Below are positions 12,701 through 23,954 of a stretch of 64,000 bases of DNA, in pieces. Origin of the DNA: Brachionus koreanus (lineage: Eukaryota > Rotifera > Eurotatoria > Ploima > Brachionidae); the NCBI GenBank assembly GCA_016987375.1, contig PJRA01000354.1:1-64000 (forward strand), written 5' to 3'. Made by a program: the position numbers and the translations under genes. Every line of letters begins with the position of its first letter. Positions within the stretch are counted from its first letter, which is position 1. Under the pieces are notes generated by a model. That model made no database searches. It was not told the origin of the DNA and worked only from the letters and a program-made list of their open reading frames with translations.

Positions 12701-14926
12701 GATTATGTTGACAATTTGCTCAGGCATTTATACACTAAATTGGGCACTATACAAAATTCCCAAGCCAAATTGGGTACTTTAAGAACTATTCGCGTAGTTT
12801 TTCAGCAGCATTTAAAAGACTCTTTAAATGTTCTGCTTACTTTACCTATACCTTGTAGCAAGTAATTTTTATTTTACAATTTAAACTTTAAAAATCAAAT
12901 GGATCGGTGTTTTTTTTTTTAAATTAAGCTCTTATATATTTCTACCGAATAAGAGTTTTTTAATACATGAAGAAACTATTGATTCGAGACGCCAAGTTTG
13001 GATGGAATATGTTGATTATAGTACCATGTTAATTAATTTAAAATTTTAAACTAATTCTAACTGTCTAACTAAATAATGCTTTAATAGTTATACTAATTCT
13101 TGTGAATGCTTTTAATTACTAAAAGACTAAATAGTAGCTTTATTTAAGAGAAATGACTGAAATATGTCAAAGCTTGTGTGAGGATAGCCAATTGATAAAT
13201 GATATAATTGATGAAATTTTGCAAATATGGACCAGATGCTTGCCATATGAGGAAAAAAATGGTTCAAAGTATGCATCAATTACACCTTTGATTGGTACTT
13301 GTATTTTGAATGAAATTTTTTCAAACAACTTGACCGAGTCGACTGAGAAAATTTTTGCAGATAACTTTGAAAAGATATTCAGTGCTTTGCTAATACGAAT
13401 TTCAAACTCGTTGTCAAACAAAATGCCTCAAGCAAAGCTTAAAGAAGATCATCATTCTGAGAATAAAAATTCAAAAAACTTGGCCAAATCACAGCATCAA
13501 AATGACTACAAAAAAATAGATCCCATTAAGTAAATAGTTTTCTATTCTCTAATCAAATAATTAATAATAATTTTTTTTTAAAATTAGAATAGCGATTGAT
13601 TGTCTTAAAAGTTATATCAAATGCACTCAAATAAATCTGTATGAATTCTATGAAAGCGAAGATGTTTGGAAATTTTTTGACGTTGAAAGCAAAATTGTTC
13701 AAGGATACACCATATTGGCAAAGTAAGCAAAACAAAAAAAAAAACTTTCTAAACTAAATTTTTTAAGGGGTATTTGCCAAATTTGCGATAAGCTAGTTCC
13801 ACAAATAGTCAATAATTTGAACATGTTTCTTTCGGCACCTTATGATTGCCAAAAAATATCAACTACTGCATTTTATGCTGAAGTAAAAAAAATAAAAAAT
13901 CTCTTTCTTTTTATTTTAAATTTAATATTAACAAAAAAAAGTTAATGAATCATGAATGCTGTTTAGATTTAATTGAGCAATTACTGAACAGTTTATTGAC
14001 AAAATTGATTGATTCATGTCTTGAAGTGAGAACATTGTGCATACGTGGCCTTGGAAACATATCTAGTTTGGGCAAGGACCAAGTTCAAAAGCAATCAACA
14101 ACAATTTTGTCGGCAATGATGGCAGGTCTTGACGACAAAAATGATTTAAATGATGAAATATCTTTAGAGTCAATGAATGGCTTGACCAAAATCATAGCTT
14201 TAATAGATGAAAATAATGTTAGACCTATTTTGATCAATATCCTTTTGAGAATTAGACCTTGTTTTGAAAAAGAAAAAGCAGAAATAAGAGCCAGTTCTTA
14301 TTTGTTGTTTGGCGAATTGGCTAGATTTGGTCAGGGTCCATCAAAAGAGCCTTATTTGGAACAAATACATTCAAATTTTGTCAGTTTTATTCTTCATTTA
14401 AATGAACAAGACGAAATAGTTAAAAAAGCTTGTAAATTTGTATTGAGACAAGTTGGTCCTTTGATCAAATCAGATAACATGAATGCGCTATTTCAAAATA
14501 GTTTGTTGGAAAATAAATCTTTACATTATGGCGAATTTATAAACGATTTGTCAAAATTAATTGTAAAATTTAAAATTTTACTTATTTACTTTTTGTTTAG
14601 TTTTACACTAAATTTAAGGTGAATGAATTTCCAGAAAAAGTTAGCTTCTATATAATGAATAGTGTTTCTAATTTTAAAAGTGAATGGACACAAGTTCGAT
14701 CAAATTCTGTCCTATTTGCTGGATATTTACTAGGTCACTTAGAAAAAGAAAAACAAACTCAATTGTCAAAAGAGCATATAACTAATGGTTTGATTTTAAT
14801 TATAATTAATGTGCATTAAATTTATGTGTGTGTGTTTAAGCCTTGATAAAATTGCTAAAAGAAGATCAGTCCCCAATTGTAAGACAAAAAGCAGCCGAAG
14901 CAATTAGTTTATTAGCGGATTTTTAA
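6787..14926 (+). CDS. MROH1: Maestro heat-like repeat protein 1 (MROH1)
   Basis: Large cytoplasmic HEAT/armadillo-repeat protein; vertebrate MROH1 is linked to lysosome/endosome function. Twenty-one exons join in phase to about 1701 aa (human about 1640): 6787-6817, 6845-7014, 7071-7202, 7249-7417, 7473-7864, 7912-8116, 8178-8365, 8446-8565, 8616-9042, 9092-9258, 11186-11587, 11649-11771, 11833-11912, 11968-12861, 12929-13027, 13149-13529, 13588-13722, 13768-13882, 13942-14562, 14619-14787, 14841-14926. Recognition rests on collinear similarity along the whole length, for example the YGVVPNL, VRQKAAEAISLLADF and FKCVGVVL segments. Most introns are very short; the tenth is 1.9 kb. Exon 12929-13027 is the least certain: it is placed by open frame and matching phase more than by similarity. 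No stop or frameshift is seen. Confidence 0.95.
9259..11185 (+). other. 1.9-kb intron 10 of MROH1
   Basis: The only long intron of the gene, bounded by GTATGT and an AAATAAAG acceptor. It is AT-rich without clear transposon ends. A 61-codon minus-strand ORF at 10557-10742 has mixed amino-acid content but no recognised homology and no flanking exons. Confidence 0.8.
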
Positions 14927-15312
14927 TTTAAATATTTTTTTAAATATATTTATTTTAATTACTTGAAATAAATTTTTAATTTTTTCTCTTAGCTTTGATT
15001 AAAAAAGTTGTTTTGAATAGAAATTGGATTTTTTTATCAATAGAGACTTTAAAAAAAAATCAGAAAAATGCAATTTAATACTTCAAGTCAAATGAGAGCT
15101 AAATTTTTAACAACTTTAAATAAATTTGTATTTTTTAATCACGTTTTCAAATATAATTTAAAAAAAAATTTATTTTTGAGAATTAGAATTTTAATTTTCG
15201 GATATCAGTCAATTTAAACCAATAAAACTTAAATTTCATATTAGATAAATGATTAAATTAAAAACAAATTAATATTTTTAATATCTAGAATTTTTATTTC
15301 TAAAAATTATCA
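14927..15312. other. Intergenic spacer
   Basis: AT-rich spacer between the MROH1 stop and the first receptor gene. It holds AATAAA-type polyadenylation-like signals near 14967 and nothing else I recognise. Confidence 0.5.
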
Positions 15313-16856
15313 ATGAGTTTTAAATCATTTTCAAAAATCAAAACTATTTTGATTAAAAAAATAAGTCCAGAACATATTGAGGTGCGTCCTGCTTTTAAAA
15401 AACCCCAAGTGCGGATAGATAAATATTCGGGTATGAATTTTGATTCATCAGAATGTAGAGTCTACTGTGAAATAATGAAATATCCGCTCTTTTTAATGAG
15501 AATCGTTGGCCTATTTCACAGAAAAAATGACAAATGGTATTTCAAAGCTTATACTCTTTCTGTTATAGTTATTCTGTGGCTGAGTTTTGTTCGACTATTT
15601 AGTTTATTCGAGTTTTGGTATGGATGTTCTGAGGCTTTATTTAATGTGCTTTTAAATAAAATTAACTACATTTTATGGTCTTTTGTGGCTGTTGCAAGTG
15701 GCACAATATTTTTTATCAATCAAGAAATGCAATCAAGGGAAAAACACTTGATAAGTGAATTATCATACCATTTGGACAAGCATCCTAATGCAAAAATTTT
15801 TATTTTGAAAAGAAAAATTTCGATTTTCTATTTTTTGGGATTTTTTGCAGTACTTTTTAACTCATCACATGAATGTTTTCAATTATTTAGAGAAAAAAAA
15901 AATTTTGCCAAATTTCATGCTTTTCAAGCCCCGTTTCACAAAGTCGAATGGTCATCAAACAGCATTTTTTATAAATTCTTAAACTCAGTTTTGCTTATTT
16001 ATACTAGTCTTTTTTGGACAATTTCAATTAGTTATTATTCGACTATTTGTGAAATGATCATATTTGTTTTAAAAAATTTCAACCATCAATTTGGCAATCT
16101 TTTGAATAGCAAAAAAATATTCAATAAAATTAGTTTTGTAGAAAATAATGGAGATTTTGAAGTAAATTTTGACAAATTCAGACTTTTACATTCAAAATTT
16201 TGTAACACAATTGAACAGATTAATAAATGCTATAAAGAATTTAATGGACTGGTTTTACTTTTTTATACTTGTAACTTGTTGATTCTTTTATACATGCTTG
16301 CTGATTTTAAAAATTTGGAAATTTATGTTGTTGTTTTTAATATATTTTTGATTATTAATTCATTCTTAAATATTTTATTTATAATACTTTATGGGGCGAA
16401 AGTAAAAGATGAAAGTTCGAAAATTTTAAAAGATTTGCTAGAGCTTAACTGTGAAGAATTAAAAAACCCATTTTATTTCAAGGTATTTAATAGCTTTATT
16501 TTTTAAGATTAAATTAGACATTTACTTTAATTCTTAAGATTTATTTAATGATTAAAAAATTAAATTATTACAAACCTTGTTTAACAATATTCGGAATTTT
16601 AAATATCAGTAAGTTTTTTTTTTTAAATTAATTCATATTAAACCAGAATAAAATAATCATTTTTAGATCAAAGATTATTTTTTAAAGTAAGTAAAAAATT
16701 TTATTTTTATGTCTTTTACTTAAATTTTAAAAATTAATTAGTTTAATTTTTTTTAAGCTTTTGATTGCTTTAGGACTATATTTTGTTATTGTCTATCAGA
16801 TCAACAATTTCAAGTTTTCTCCTCAAATAAACTCAAATTCAAGTCAAATAAATTAG
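15313..16856 (+). CDS. Gustatory-receptor-like seven-TM protein, copy 1
   Basis: Probable membrane chemoreceptor. One long exon (15313-16482) is followed by three short ones (16539-16608, 16667-16686, 16758-16856), giving about 452 aa. Hydrophobic segments recur along the protein. The last exon has the hydrophobic C-terminal helix ending near LYFVIVYQI, resembling the TYhhhhhQF signature of insect gustatory receptors. The small phase-conserved C-terminal exons also fit that superfamily. The stretch from MKYPLFLMRIV to FEFWYG is almost identical in all three local copies, while the remainder is much more diverged. The ligand is unknown. Family call is from motif, topology and gene structure; another 7-TM family is possible. 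Confidence 0.75.
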
Positions 16857-18064
16857 AATTAAAATATTTTTTTGTTTTTTTAATAATTATTCAAAAATTT
16901 GATTTTCTTTTAAAATTAAATAAATAACATTTTTATAAATTTTTAACCCAAAATATTAGTGCTGAAAAACAAATATTGTATTTGATTTAGTATTTAATAA
17001 TATTTGTAAAAAAAATTTAAGTTTTTAGATTATTTAAAATATTTATACGAATAAAAAAATAATCCTGTTTGAATTTTAAATAAAAATTGTAATGATTAAA
17101 CTATTTAAATTGATAAAAAAATGTTTTTTAATATGACATAAGGTTCGGGCGTAGTAAAACTACCGCACTATCTAAATTTGCATAAACCGACTTCAAAATA
17201 TTAATCTGCATAGTTGAAAACTGGATTTTCTAGGTTTTCAACGGCATTTAAGTTGACTTTTTAGATTAGATTTTGAATTTTGCTATCACAAGCCTTCAAA
17301 ATTCCATTTTTTTAAAGAAAAAAAAGAAAGTTTTTGGGAAGCATAAAAACAATATTTACAGTAGATAAAAAAAATTATCAAAAATTGAATATTGAAATTT
17401 TTATATCGTAAGCGGATATTTCATATTTCATACTTTTCTTTACATTCCAAAAATAAAAAGGATTTTATTTTTGAATGGTTCAAATTACTTGATTAATATC
17501 AAAATACCTGAAATAATTCAAAAAAATATAAAATTATCTTTCAAAACTAATTATTAAATTATATTTTGCTTAAAGTCAAAAGTTGGTTTTGGATTTTTTA
17601 TCTAAAAATTAAAATATTGTTCGGCTTCAGGATCAAAAATTATTTTTTGAAATCTCATCAAGCAAATGACATCAAGAGTTCTCGGGCTTTCTTTATTGCA
17701 TTTATATTCACTTTCTACTAGCATTAATCAGTCCACTGAGGATTCAAGATCCGAAAATAAGATATTTCTACCCTGATGAAAAGTATTCGAGTAAAAGAGA
17801 CTAATTATTACGAGGAACGAGCAAGCCTAGAAAAAGTTAATGAAAACGTGACAAAATCACTAAGTGCAGAGAAAAAAAAACATTTGAAGCTTGGTTTCTC
17901 TATCATTGAAATTTATTGATTTCAGTTATGCGTGTCTTTTACAAAAAAAAATTGGAATTAAAACTTAATGAGTTAAATTAACTATTTAAGGTTTGATTTT
18001 TTTATGCAACTATTTTGAAAATTAAAATTCAAAAAAATATTGATTTATTTAAAACCAAGCATCA
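16857..18064. other. Intergenic region between receptor copies 1 and 2
   Basis: Mostly AT-rich. Around 17140-17280 and 17640-17920 composition is less extreme, and two short plus-strand ORFs (starting near 17667 and 17779, 36 and 47 codons) have coding-like composition. No similarity is recognised; these may be repeat remnants or a lost upstream exon. Confidence 0.4.
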
Positions 18065-19471
18065 ATGGAAAGTGAAAATAGAAAAGAACCATGGTTCAAT
18101 AATACTTTTAAGAAAAGATGCTCCAATTTGGAAGTAAATTCCTCAAATTGTCGAGCTTATTGTGATATAATGAAATATCCGCTCTTTTTAATGAGAATCG
18201 TTGGCCTATTTCACAGAAAAAATGACAAATGGTATTTCAAAGCTTATACTCTTTCTGTCATTGTTATTCTGTGGCTGAGTTTTGTTCGACTATTTAGTCT
18301 ATTCGAGTTTTGGTATGGTGGCTCTGAGGTTTTATCAGCTAAATTAGTTTACAAAATTGTATTTATTTTATGGTGTTTTGTTACTGTCACTAGTGGTACA
18401 ATATTTTTCATCAATCAAGAAAAACACTCAAGAGAAAATCAATTAATACATGAATTTTCTTATTATCTAAACAAATATTCAAACAAAAAAATCAAAATTT
18501 TAAAGAGAAAAATTCTATTTTATTTTTTAATTGGAATATTTGCCTCTTCTCTTAATTCATTTTTGCAAATTCAAAGATTATTTTACAGCAATTCTTCTAC
18601 AGAAATTTTCAAACTTCTTCTGGCTCCGTTCCATAAAGCAGATTGGTCGTTCAACAGTCTTTTTTACAAAATATTAAATGGTATTTTACTCTCATATACA
18701 AGCTTTTTTTGGACTTTAACAATATTTTATTTTTTGGCTCATTGTGAAATAACTTCTTTTATAATTAATAATTTTAACTACGAATTCAGAAATTTGGTAA
18801 AAAATAAAATATTTGATTTCAATCTCATGATGGAAAACGAATTTGAGAAAAATTTTGATAAACTCAGGATAAAGCATTTAGAAATATGCAATTTAATTCA
18901 AATAATGAATAAATGTTACAGAGAATTTATAGGTATTAATCTATTAATTTACATTAATATAATGTTCATGATACTTTTTATAATGACTGATTGGAAAAGT
19001 AATCTAGAAGGAATTATGAGTTTTTTATACCCGTTTTGGGCAGTTAATTCGATTTTTTTTATTTTTTTAATCATTTCGTTTGGAGCGCGAATCCAAAAGG
19101 AATGTTCTAGTTTGATGAATGATTTATTAGAAGTAAATTTGGACAAATTTAACAATAGCCTTTGTTTTAGAGTAACCTTTAAAAAATATAAAAATAATAA
19201 TTAATTTATCAATTTAAGATAAATCTAATGATATTTAAACTTGCTTTTGGAATGCCTCAATTGACTGCATTTGGAACAATAAAAATTAGTACTTTTTTGA
19301 AACTATTCTTTATTTCTAATTATATTTTATAATTTTTTTAGATAATGAATTTCTATTGAAGGTGAGTCGTATTGTGATGATAAAAAATTTAATAATTTAA
19401 TTTTTAAGGTTTTTGGTACCTTGATTTCATATTTCATAATTATGTATCAATTTAAAAATTCAATTCAATAA
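18065..19471 (+). CDS. Gustatory-receptor-like seven-TM protein, copy 2
   Basis: Exons 18065-19171, 19219-19288, 19342-19361, 19409-19471 give about 419 aa. The exon lengths 70 and 20 are identical to those of the other two copies. The protein ends with SYFIIMYQF, a close match to the C-terminal TYhhhhhQF signature of insect gustatory receptors. About 150 residues after KRCSNLEVNSS are nearly identical to copy 3, including synonymous sites; the rest diverges sharply. The predicted N-terminus is shorter than in copies 1 and 3. All introns are GT-AG and the frame is open, so it looks functional. The role as a chemoreceptor is inferred from family. Confidence 0.75.
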
Positions 19472-19589
19472 AACTGGATGTTAGATTTTTGTTGTTTTTT
19501 GTGTAAAAAAATAAATAAATTGTAAATAAAAAAAAATATTATATAAAAAAATTATTATAAATTTTAGCAGACAATCAATTGTTATTTAA

Positions 19590-19931
19590 TTATCTTTTAT
19601 AAGGATTGCCATATATAGTTCCGTCTGGTCTTAAAGGTGGATTTGCATGACTTCCGTATGGATTTGAAGGAGCATAGCTTGGAGGTTTTGGATAATAAGG
19701 TGGTGGGCATGATGGAGGTGGATAATACGTATGAGACACTGGTGGTGGTGGAATGTATGGTTGTTGTATTACTATCGTTTGAGGTTGTTTTGGAGGGAAA
19801 ACTATTGTTTTAGGTGGTTTAGGTCGTACAACAATAGGAAACTTAAAAGAACTTCTTATAACATAAAATTATAATTTTTAATTATTGATTACCGTTAATG
19901 ATGGGCGATTAGGGTGACGACGATTATTCAT
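19590..19931 (-). CDS. Small proline-rich protein
   Basis: Two exons, 19931-19893 and 19841-19590, join in phase to about 96 aa. The short N-terminus is basic (MNNRRHPNRPSL). The rest is Pro/Tyr-rich with PPPP runs and PPPYYP, PKPPSY-like stretches that could bind WW or SH3 domains. The tail is polar with Gly and Asn. No signal peptide or membrane segment. It lies on the opposite strand between receptor copies 2 and 3, ending only about 120 bp from copy 2. I do not recognise a family. The first in-frame acceptor would meet a stop, so the acceptor at 19842 was chosen because it keeps the frame open. Confidence 0.6.
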
Positions 19932-22428
19932 TTTAAAAACTTTTGAAAAAAGTTAAAAATTTTTTTGCTTAAATATTTAGTTTTTTCAATTATCTAATGT
20001 TCAAAACTTATGACAAAAATTTCTCAATCTGCGTAGTTTGTTTCGTTTTACAAAGATAGTAGAAAATAAAAATAAAATGGGTGATAAGATTAGTATGATA
20101 ATAGCAATAAAAATTGATACAAGAGAATGATCTGAGAAGCGTATTCCCTTATTAATCAGTTTTCTTTATTTATTTAATTAAAGTTTAAGTCCCATGGACA
20201 AATTGAGATAAGAATAATGGACGGTTAAATATGCATTTTACAATTAAGTAAAAAATTCAGTTTGTTATATACAAAAAAATGATTAAGATTATTCAATATA
20301 TTCAGATCAGTCAAATCTTCTACTTTTGATTACTGTTTAATAAAAGAAGTATTCTCTCTATCAAATATCTTATAATTCTTCCTTAAGTATTCAAAAATGC
20401 TTTTACATAATTGGCTATTAAAAATTTGTTTGACAAAGAATATTTTATGCTTATAATAAATTTGTCTAATTGACTCCAATTTTAGTGTTTTGTTCAAAGG
20501 TTTTGTTTTTGTAAATTTACTGAGTTCAATAAACCGTTTTATTAAAATATTTTGCTGTATATCAAAATCCTTTAAATTCTTTTCATTAATGAAGATATTA
20601 TCTAAATTATATCTAAAGATTGATTGAGAGAATTGTTTGTATAAGAAAGCAATAGTTTCTGGGCTTCATTAATTTTGGTCTGCATCCAACTCTATTTAGA
20701 GAGTAAAAACTCTTTTCAACTTTTTTCATCTTAATTTCTACGAAATCCTTTATTGATTTTTGATTTACAATAGGTAGGCCAAGATAAATCAAGCTTTGTA
20801 CTTTTGGAATCGTAGAGCCATTTAATTTAAATTCTGTTTTGGAACTTGTTTTTTTTTAATAGGATTGATGCCGATTTAGAGGCATTAAATTCGATTTTCC
20901 AGTCCCTGGCATAAATTTTCACAAAGTTCTTAGCAAGATTTTAATATTTTTTTCGAATGGTCATAATAAGACTATATCGTCGCAGTAGGCAAGAACTGAC
21001 AAATATATTTCACCAATTTTTGCACCAACTTTTATGACTCTGGTCAATATTTTTTTTCGAAAAGCAAGTATTTTAAGCTTAATTTAAAAAATGGCCGAAT
21101 TTCAACTGAAATTTATTAGTATCCCAAACTATGCATGTTTTATCATCCTGAATATAAAGATATCATATTAATAATTGATGTTTTGAATATTTAATTTTCA
21201 TTTTATCTTACTTGGAAATTTATTAATGCATTTTTTTTAAGAATTTTATTTTTTAATCTAGTCGCATATTTGATTCCCTTTTTTTCAAAATTAATTTTTT
21301 TTAATTTTTTATATATTTTTGATACAATTTAATCTTTTAATATTAATTATAATTAATTTTTATTTAGTCAGGAGGGTTTTATAAAATTATTAGCAAAATA
21401 GTCTTTAAACTTTATTAAATTTTAATTTCAATGTGTTTTTAATTAAAAATACTTTACTTAATGAATCATTATCATTGTTGAAATCTATTTGAGTAAGTAA
21501 GAATTTTAAAGTACTCTATTTCTTAATATTAGATTTGTTAATTTATTTATTCATATTTTCTTTTAATTAATATAAATACAGTCTATCCGTGATTTTGCCA
21601 TGGGTCTGTGTGAAATTAAAAACGTTTACATAAACAAATATTGACAAAATCAAAATATTATCAAAATTATTTTATAAAAAAAAATTCATGGATTTCAAAA
21701 ATTTTTTAAGCTTAATTTTTATTGTTTCAGATAAATTTTTAAATCAAAAATATTTTCTTCAAGTTTATTCAAGAGCTCAAACATTGCATAGCTTATTGTT
21801 CACTTGAAATAAATCTTCTAAATTGGCATCCGAGAAAAATTTAATATATTCTTTTGATAATAACTTTATTTCTTCTTTGAAATTATTATCTTCGATCTAT
21901 TGATAATATAAATGTTGACAATTTCCACCTAGTTTATTATCGGACTAAGCATGTTTTTTGTTTTCAAAAATTCTGAGAAGACAAAATCGAGAATAGACTT
22001 TAATAATTTTTTCATTGATTTTAGTAAAAAAAAAACAGTAATAAAAAACATTATTTTTAATGAATTATAAAGGTAAAGGTAAATGAATTAAGCTTAAAAG
22101 TTGTATTGTGATGTTTTTGTTCGTAATATTATTTTCAACTAAAATCAATAAAGAGCAAACAAGTGATTTATTTTTAATAACGGATGTCAAATAATAATAG
22201 TCTGACAAAGAGCTTGCATTTATCACTTAGAAAAAAATTTCAATTAGGAAATTAAAAAAGTGTTTAATCTAAATTTTTAACAAAATTGAACTACTAAAAG
22301 CTTTTGGAAATTTACCTAAAAATATAATTATTCTTTTAATCTTTCATTTAAATTACTGAAAAAAAATTCATTTAATTATAAATAAAAAAAATTGTTTAAT
22401 ATATTGATTATTATAATTCCAGGCATTA
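19932..22428. other. Gene-poor region with LINE remnant
   Basis: Between the proline-rich gene and receptor copy 3. It contains the decayed retrotransposon at about 20340-21060 (listed separately). The rest, especially 21100-22428, is AT-rich with no coding signal that I can support. Confidence 0.5.
20340..21060 (-). mobile_element. Decayed non-LTR retrotransposon (reverse transcriptase fragment)
   Basis: Read on the minus strand, the segment encodes broken pieces of a LINE reverse transcriptase. A stretch ends in LAYCDDIVLL, the YxDD catalytic box (codons near 20987-20976), followed downstream by pieces like WKIEFNASKS and SLIYLGLPIVNQ, which match the usual order of the RT palm and thumb regions. 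Several stops and frame changes separate the pieces, so it is dead. 5' and 3' ends are not defined. Confidence 0.8.
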
Positions 22429-23954
22429 ATGATCATAGAAATTAAGAATAAAGTAGATCAAAGTACCATAGATTCGAACACTAAGTCTGAGAAAAATTCA
22501 AGATATGTGAATATTTTATTACCATGGTTTAAAAATACTTTTAAGAAAAGATGCTCCAATTTGGAAGTAAATTCCTCAAATTGTCGAGCTTATTGTGATA
22601 TAATGAAATATCCGCTCTTTTTAATGAGAATCGTTGGCCTTTTTCACAGAAAAAATGACAAATGGTATTACAAAGCTTATACTCTTTCTGTCATTGTTAT
22701 TCTGTGGCTGAGTTTTGTTCGACTATTTAGTCTATTCGAGTTTTGGTATGGTGGTTCTGAGGTTTTATCAGCTAAATTAGTTTACAAAATTGTATTTATT
22801 TTATGGTGTTTTGTTACTGTCACTAGTGGTACAATATTTTTCATCAATCAAGAAAAACACTCAAGAGAAAATCAATTAATACATGAATTTTCTTATTATC
22901 TAGACAAATATTCAAACAAAAAAATCAAAATTTTAAAGAGAAAAATTCTATTTTATTTTTTAATTGGAATATTTGCGTCTGGTTTTAATTCAATAAATGG
23001 GATTATTAGTCTTTTCGGACCAGACTATTTTTACGAGGCTTTTTATTCTTTTCTGGCACCATTTCACAAAGTAACATGGTCAAGGCAAAATATTCCATAC
23101 AAGATATTGAATAACATTCTTCTTTCATATTATAGTTTTATATGGATGATCACAATGTGCTATTATTTAGCTCATTGTGAGATAATATTATTTATTATCA
23201 AGAGTTTTAATCATGAATTCCGAGAATTGGTAAATAATCATATTTTGGTCTCTCAAAAAACAATTAATGAAAGTGTTTACGAAGTTGAAGACAATTTTGA
23301 TGAATTGAGAAAAAAGCATTTAAAAATATGCAAAATCACCCAACAAATGAACAAATGCTACCAAGAATTTGTTGGTTTTACACTTATAATTTATGTTACT
23401 ATTGTTCTGATGTTTCTCTATATTATGACTGATTGGAATGGTAACTGTATTCAAGGGATAATGGCCATTTTGTATCCATTTTGGGTAGTTAGTGGTCTGA
23501 TAATTATTATTTTGACTGTAATTTTCGGGGCTAGAGTTCAAGAACATAGCTCAAATATATTAGAAGACCTTTTGCAAATAAATGTTGCTGAATTTACCAA
23601 CAGTTTATGTTTTAAGGCAAGAATATGTTTTTAAAAATGCCTTCTGAATTTAAATTTTTTTTAGATAAATATAATGATCAACAAATTGACTCATGGCGTT
23701 CCATATTTAACTGCATTTGGAATAATCAATATAAGTAAGTAAAAAGCAATTTTTTAAAGTAACTTATTATTATTATTATTTTAAGACAAAGAATTTATAT
23801 TAACGGTAAGATATTGATTAAATTTTTTAAATTCGTTTAAAATAAAAAAAAGGTTTTCGGAACATTATTGTCATATTTTATTGTTGTTTACGAATTAAAA
23901 AGTCCTAATGCAATAATTGATTGTCAGCTCGGCACAAACTCTACAAAAGCATAA
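22429..23954 (+). CDS. Gustatory-receptor-like seven-TM protein, copy 3
   Basis: Exons 22429-23616, 23665-23734, 23786-23805, 23853-23954 give about 459 aa with the same 70- and 20-nt penultimate exons as the two upstream copies. The last exon reads VFGTLLSYFIVVYEL, with Glu-Leu where copy 2 has Gln-Phe in the C-terminal signature. The first intron appears to start with GC (AAG|GCAAGA) rather than GT; no nearby GT keeps the frame and the conserved junction. The first third is nearly identical to copy 2. Function as a chemoreceptor is inferred. Confidence 0.75.

Noticed and set aside
12864..13148. Suspected frameshift or missing piece in MROH1
   Set aside because: An open exon at 12929-13027 with matching phases bridges the stretch, so no break needs to be invoked.
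17150..17190. Short hairpin (GTAGT AAA ACTAC) considered as a tRNA or ncRNA
   Set aside because: No cloverleaf, no B-box-like sequence and no conserved arms.
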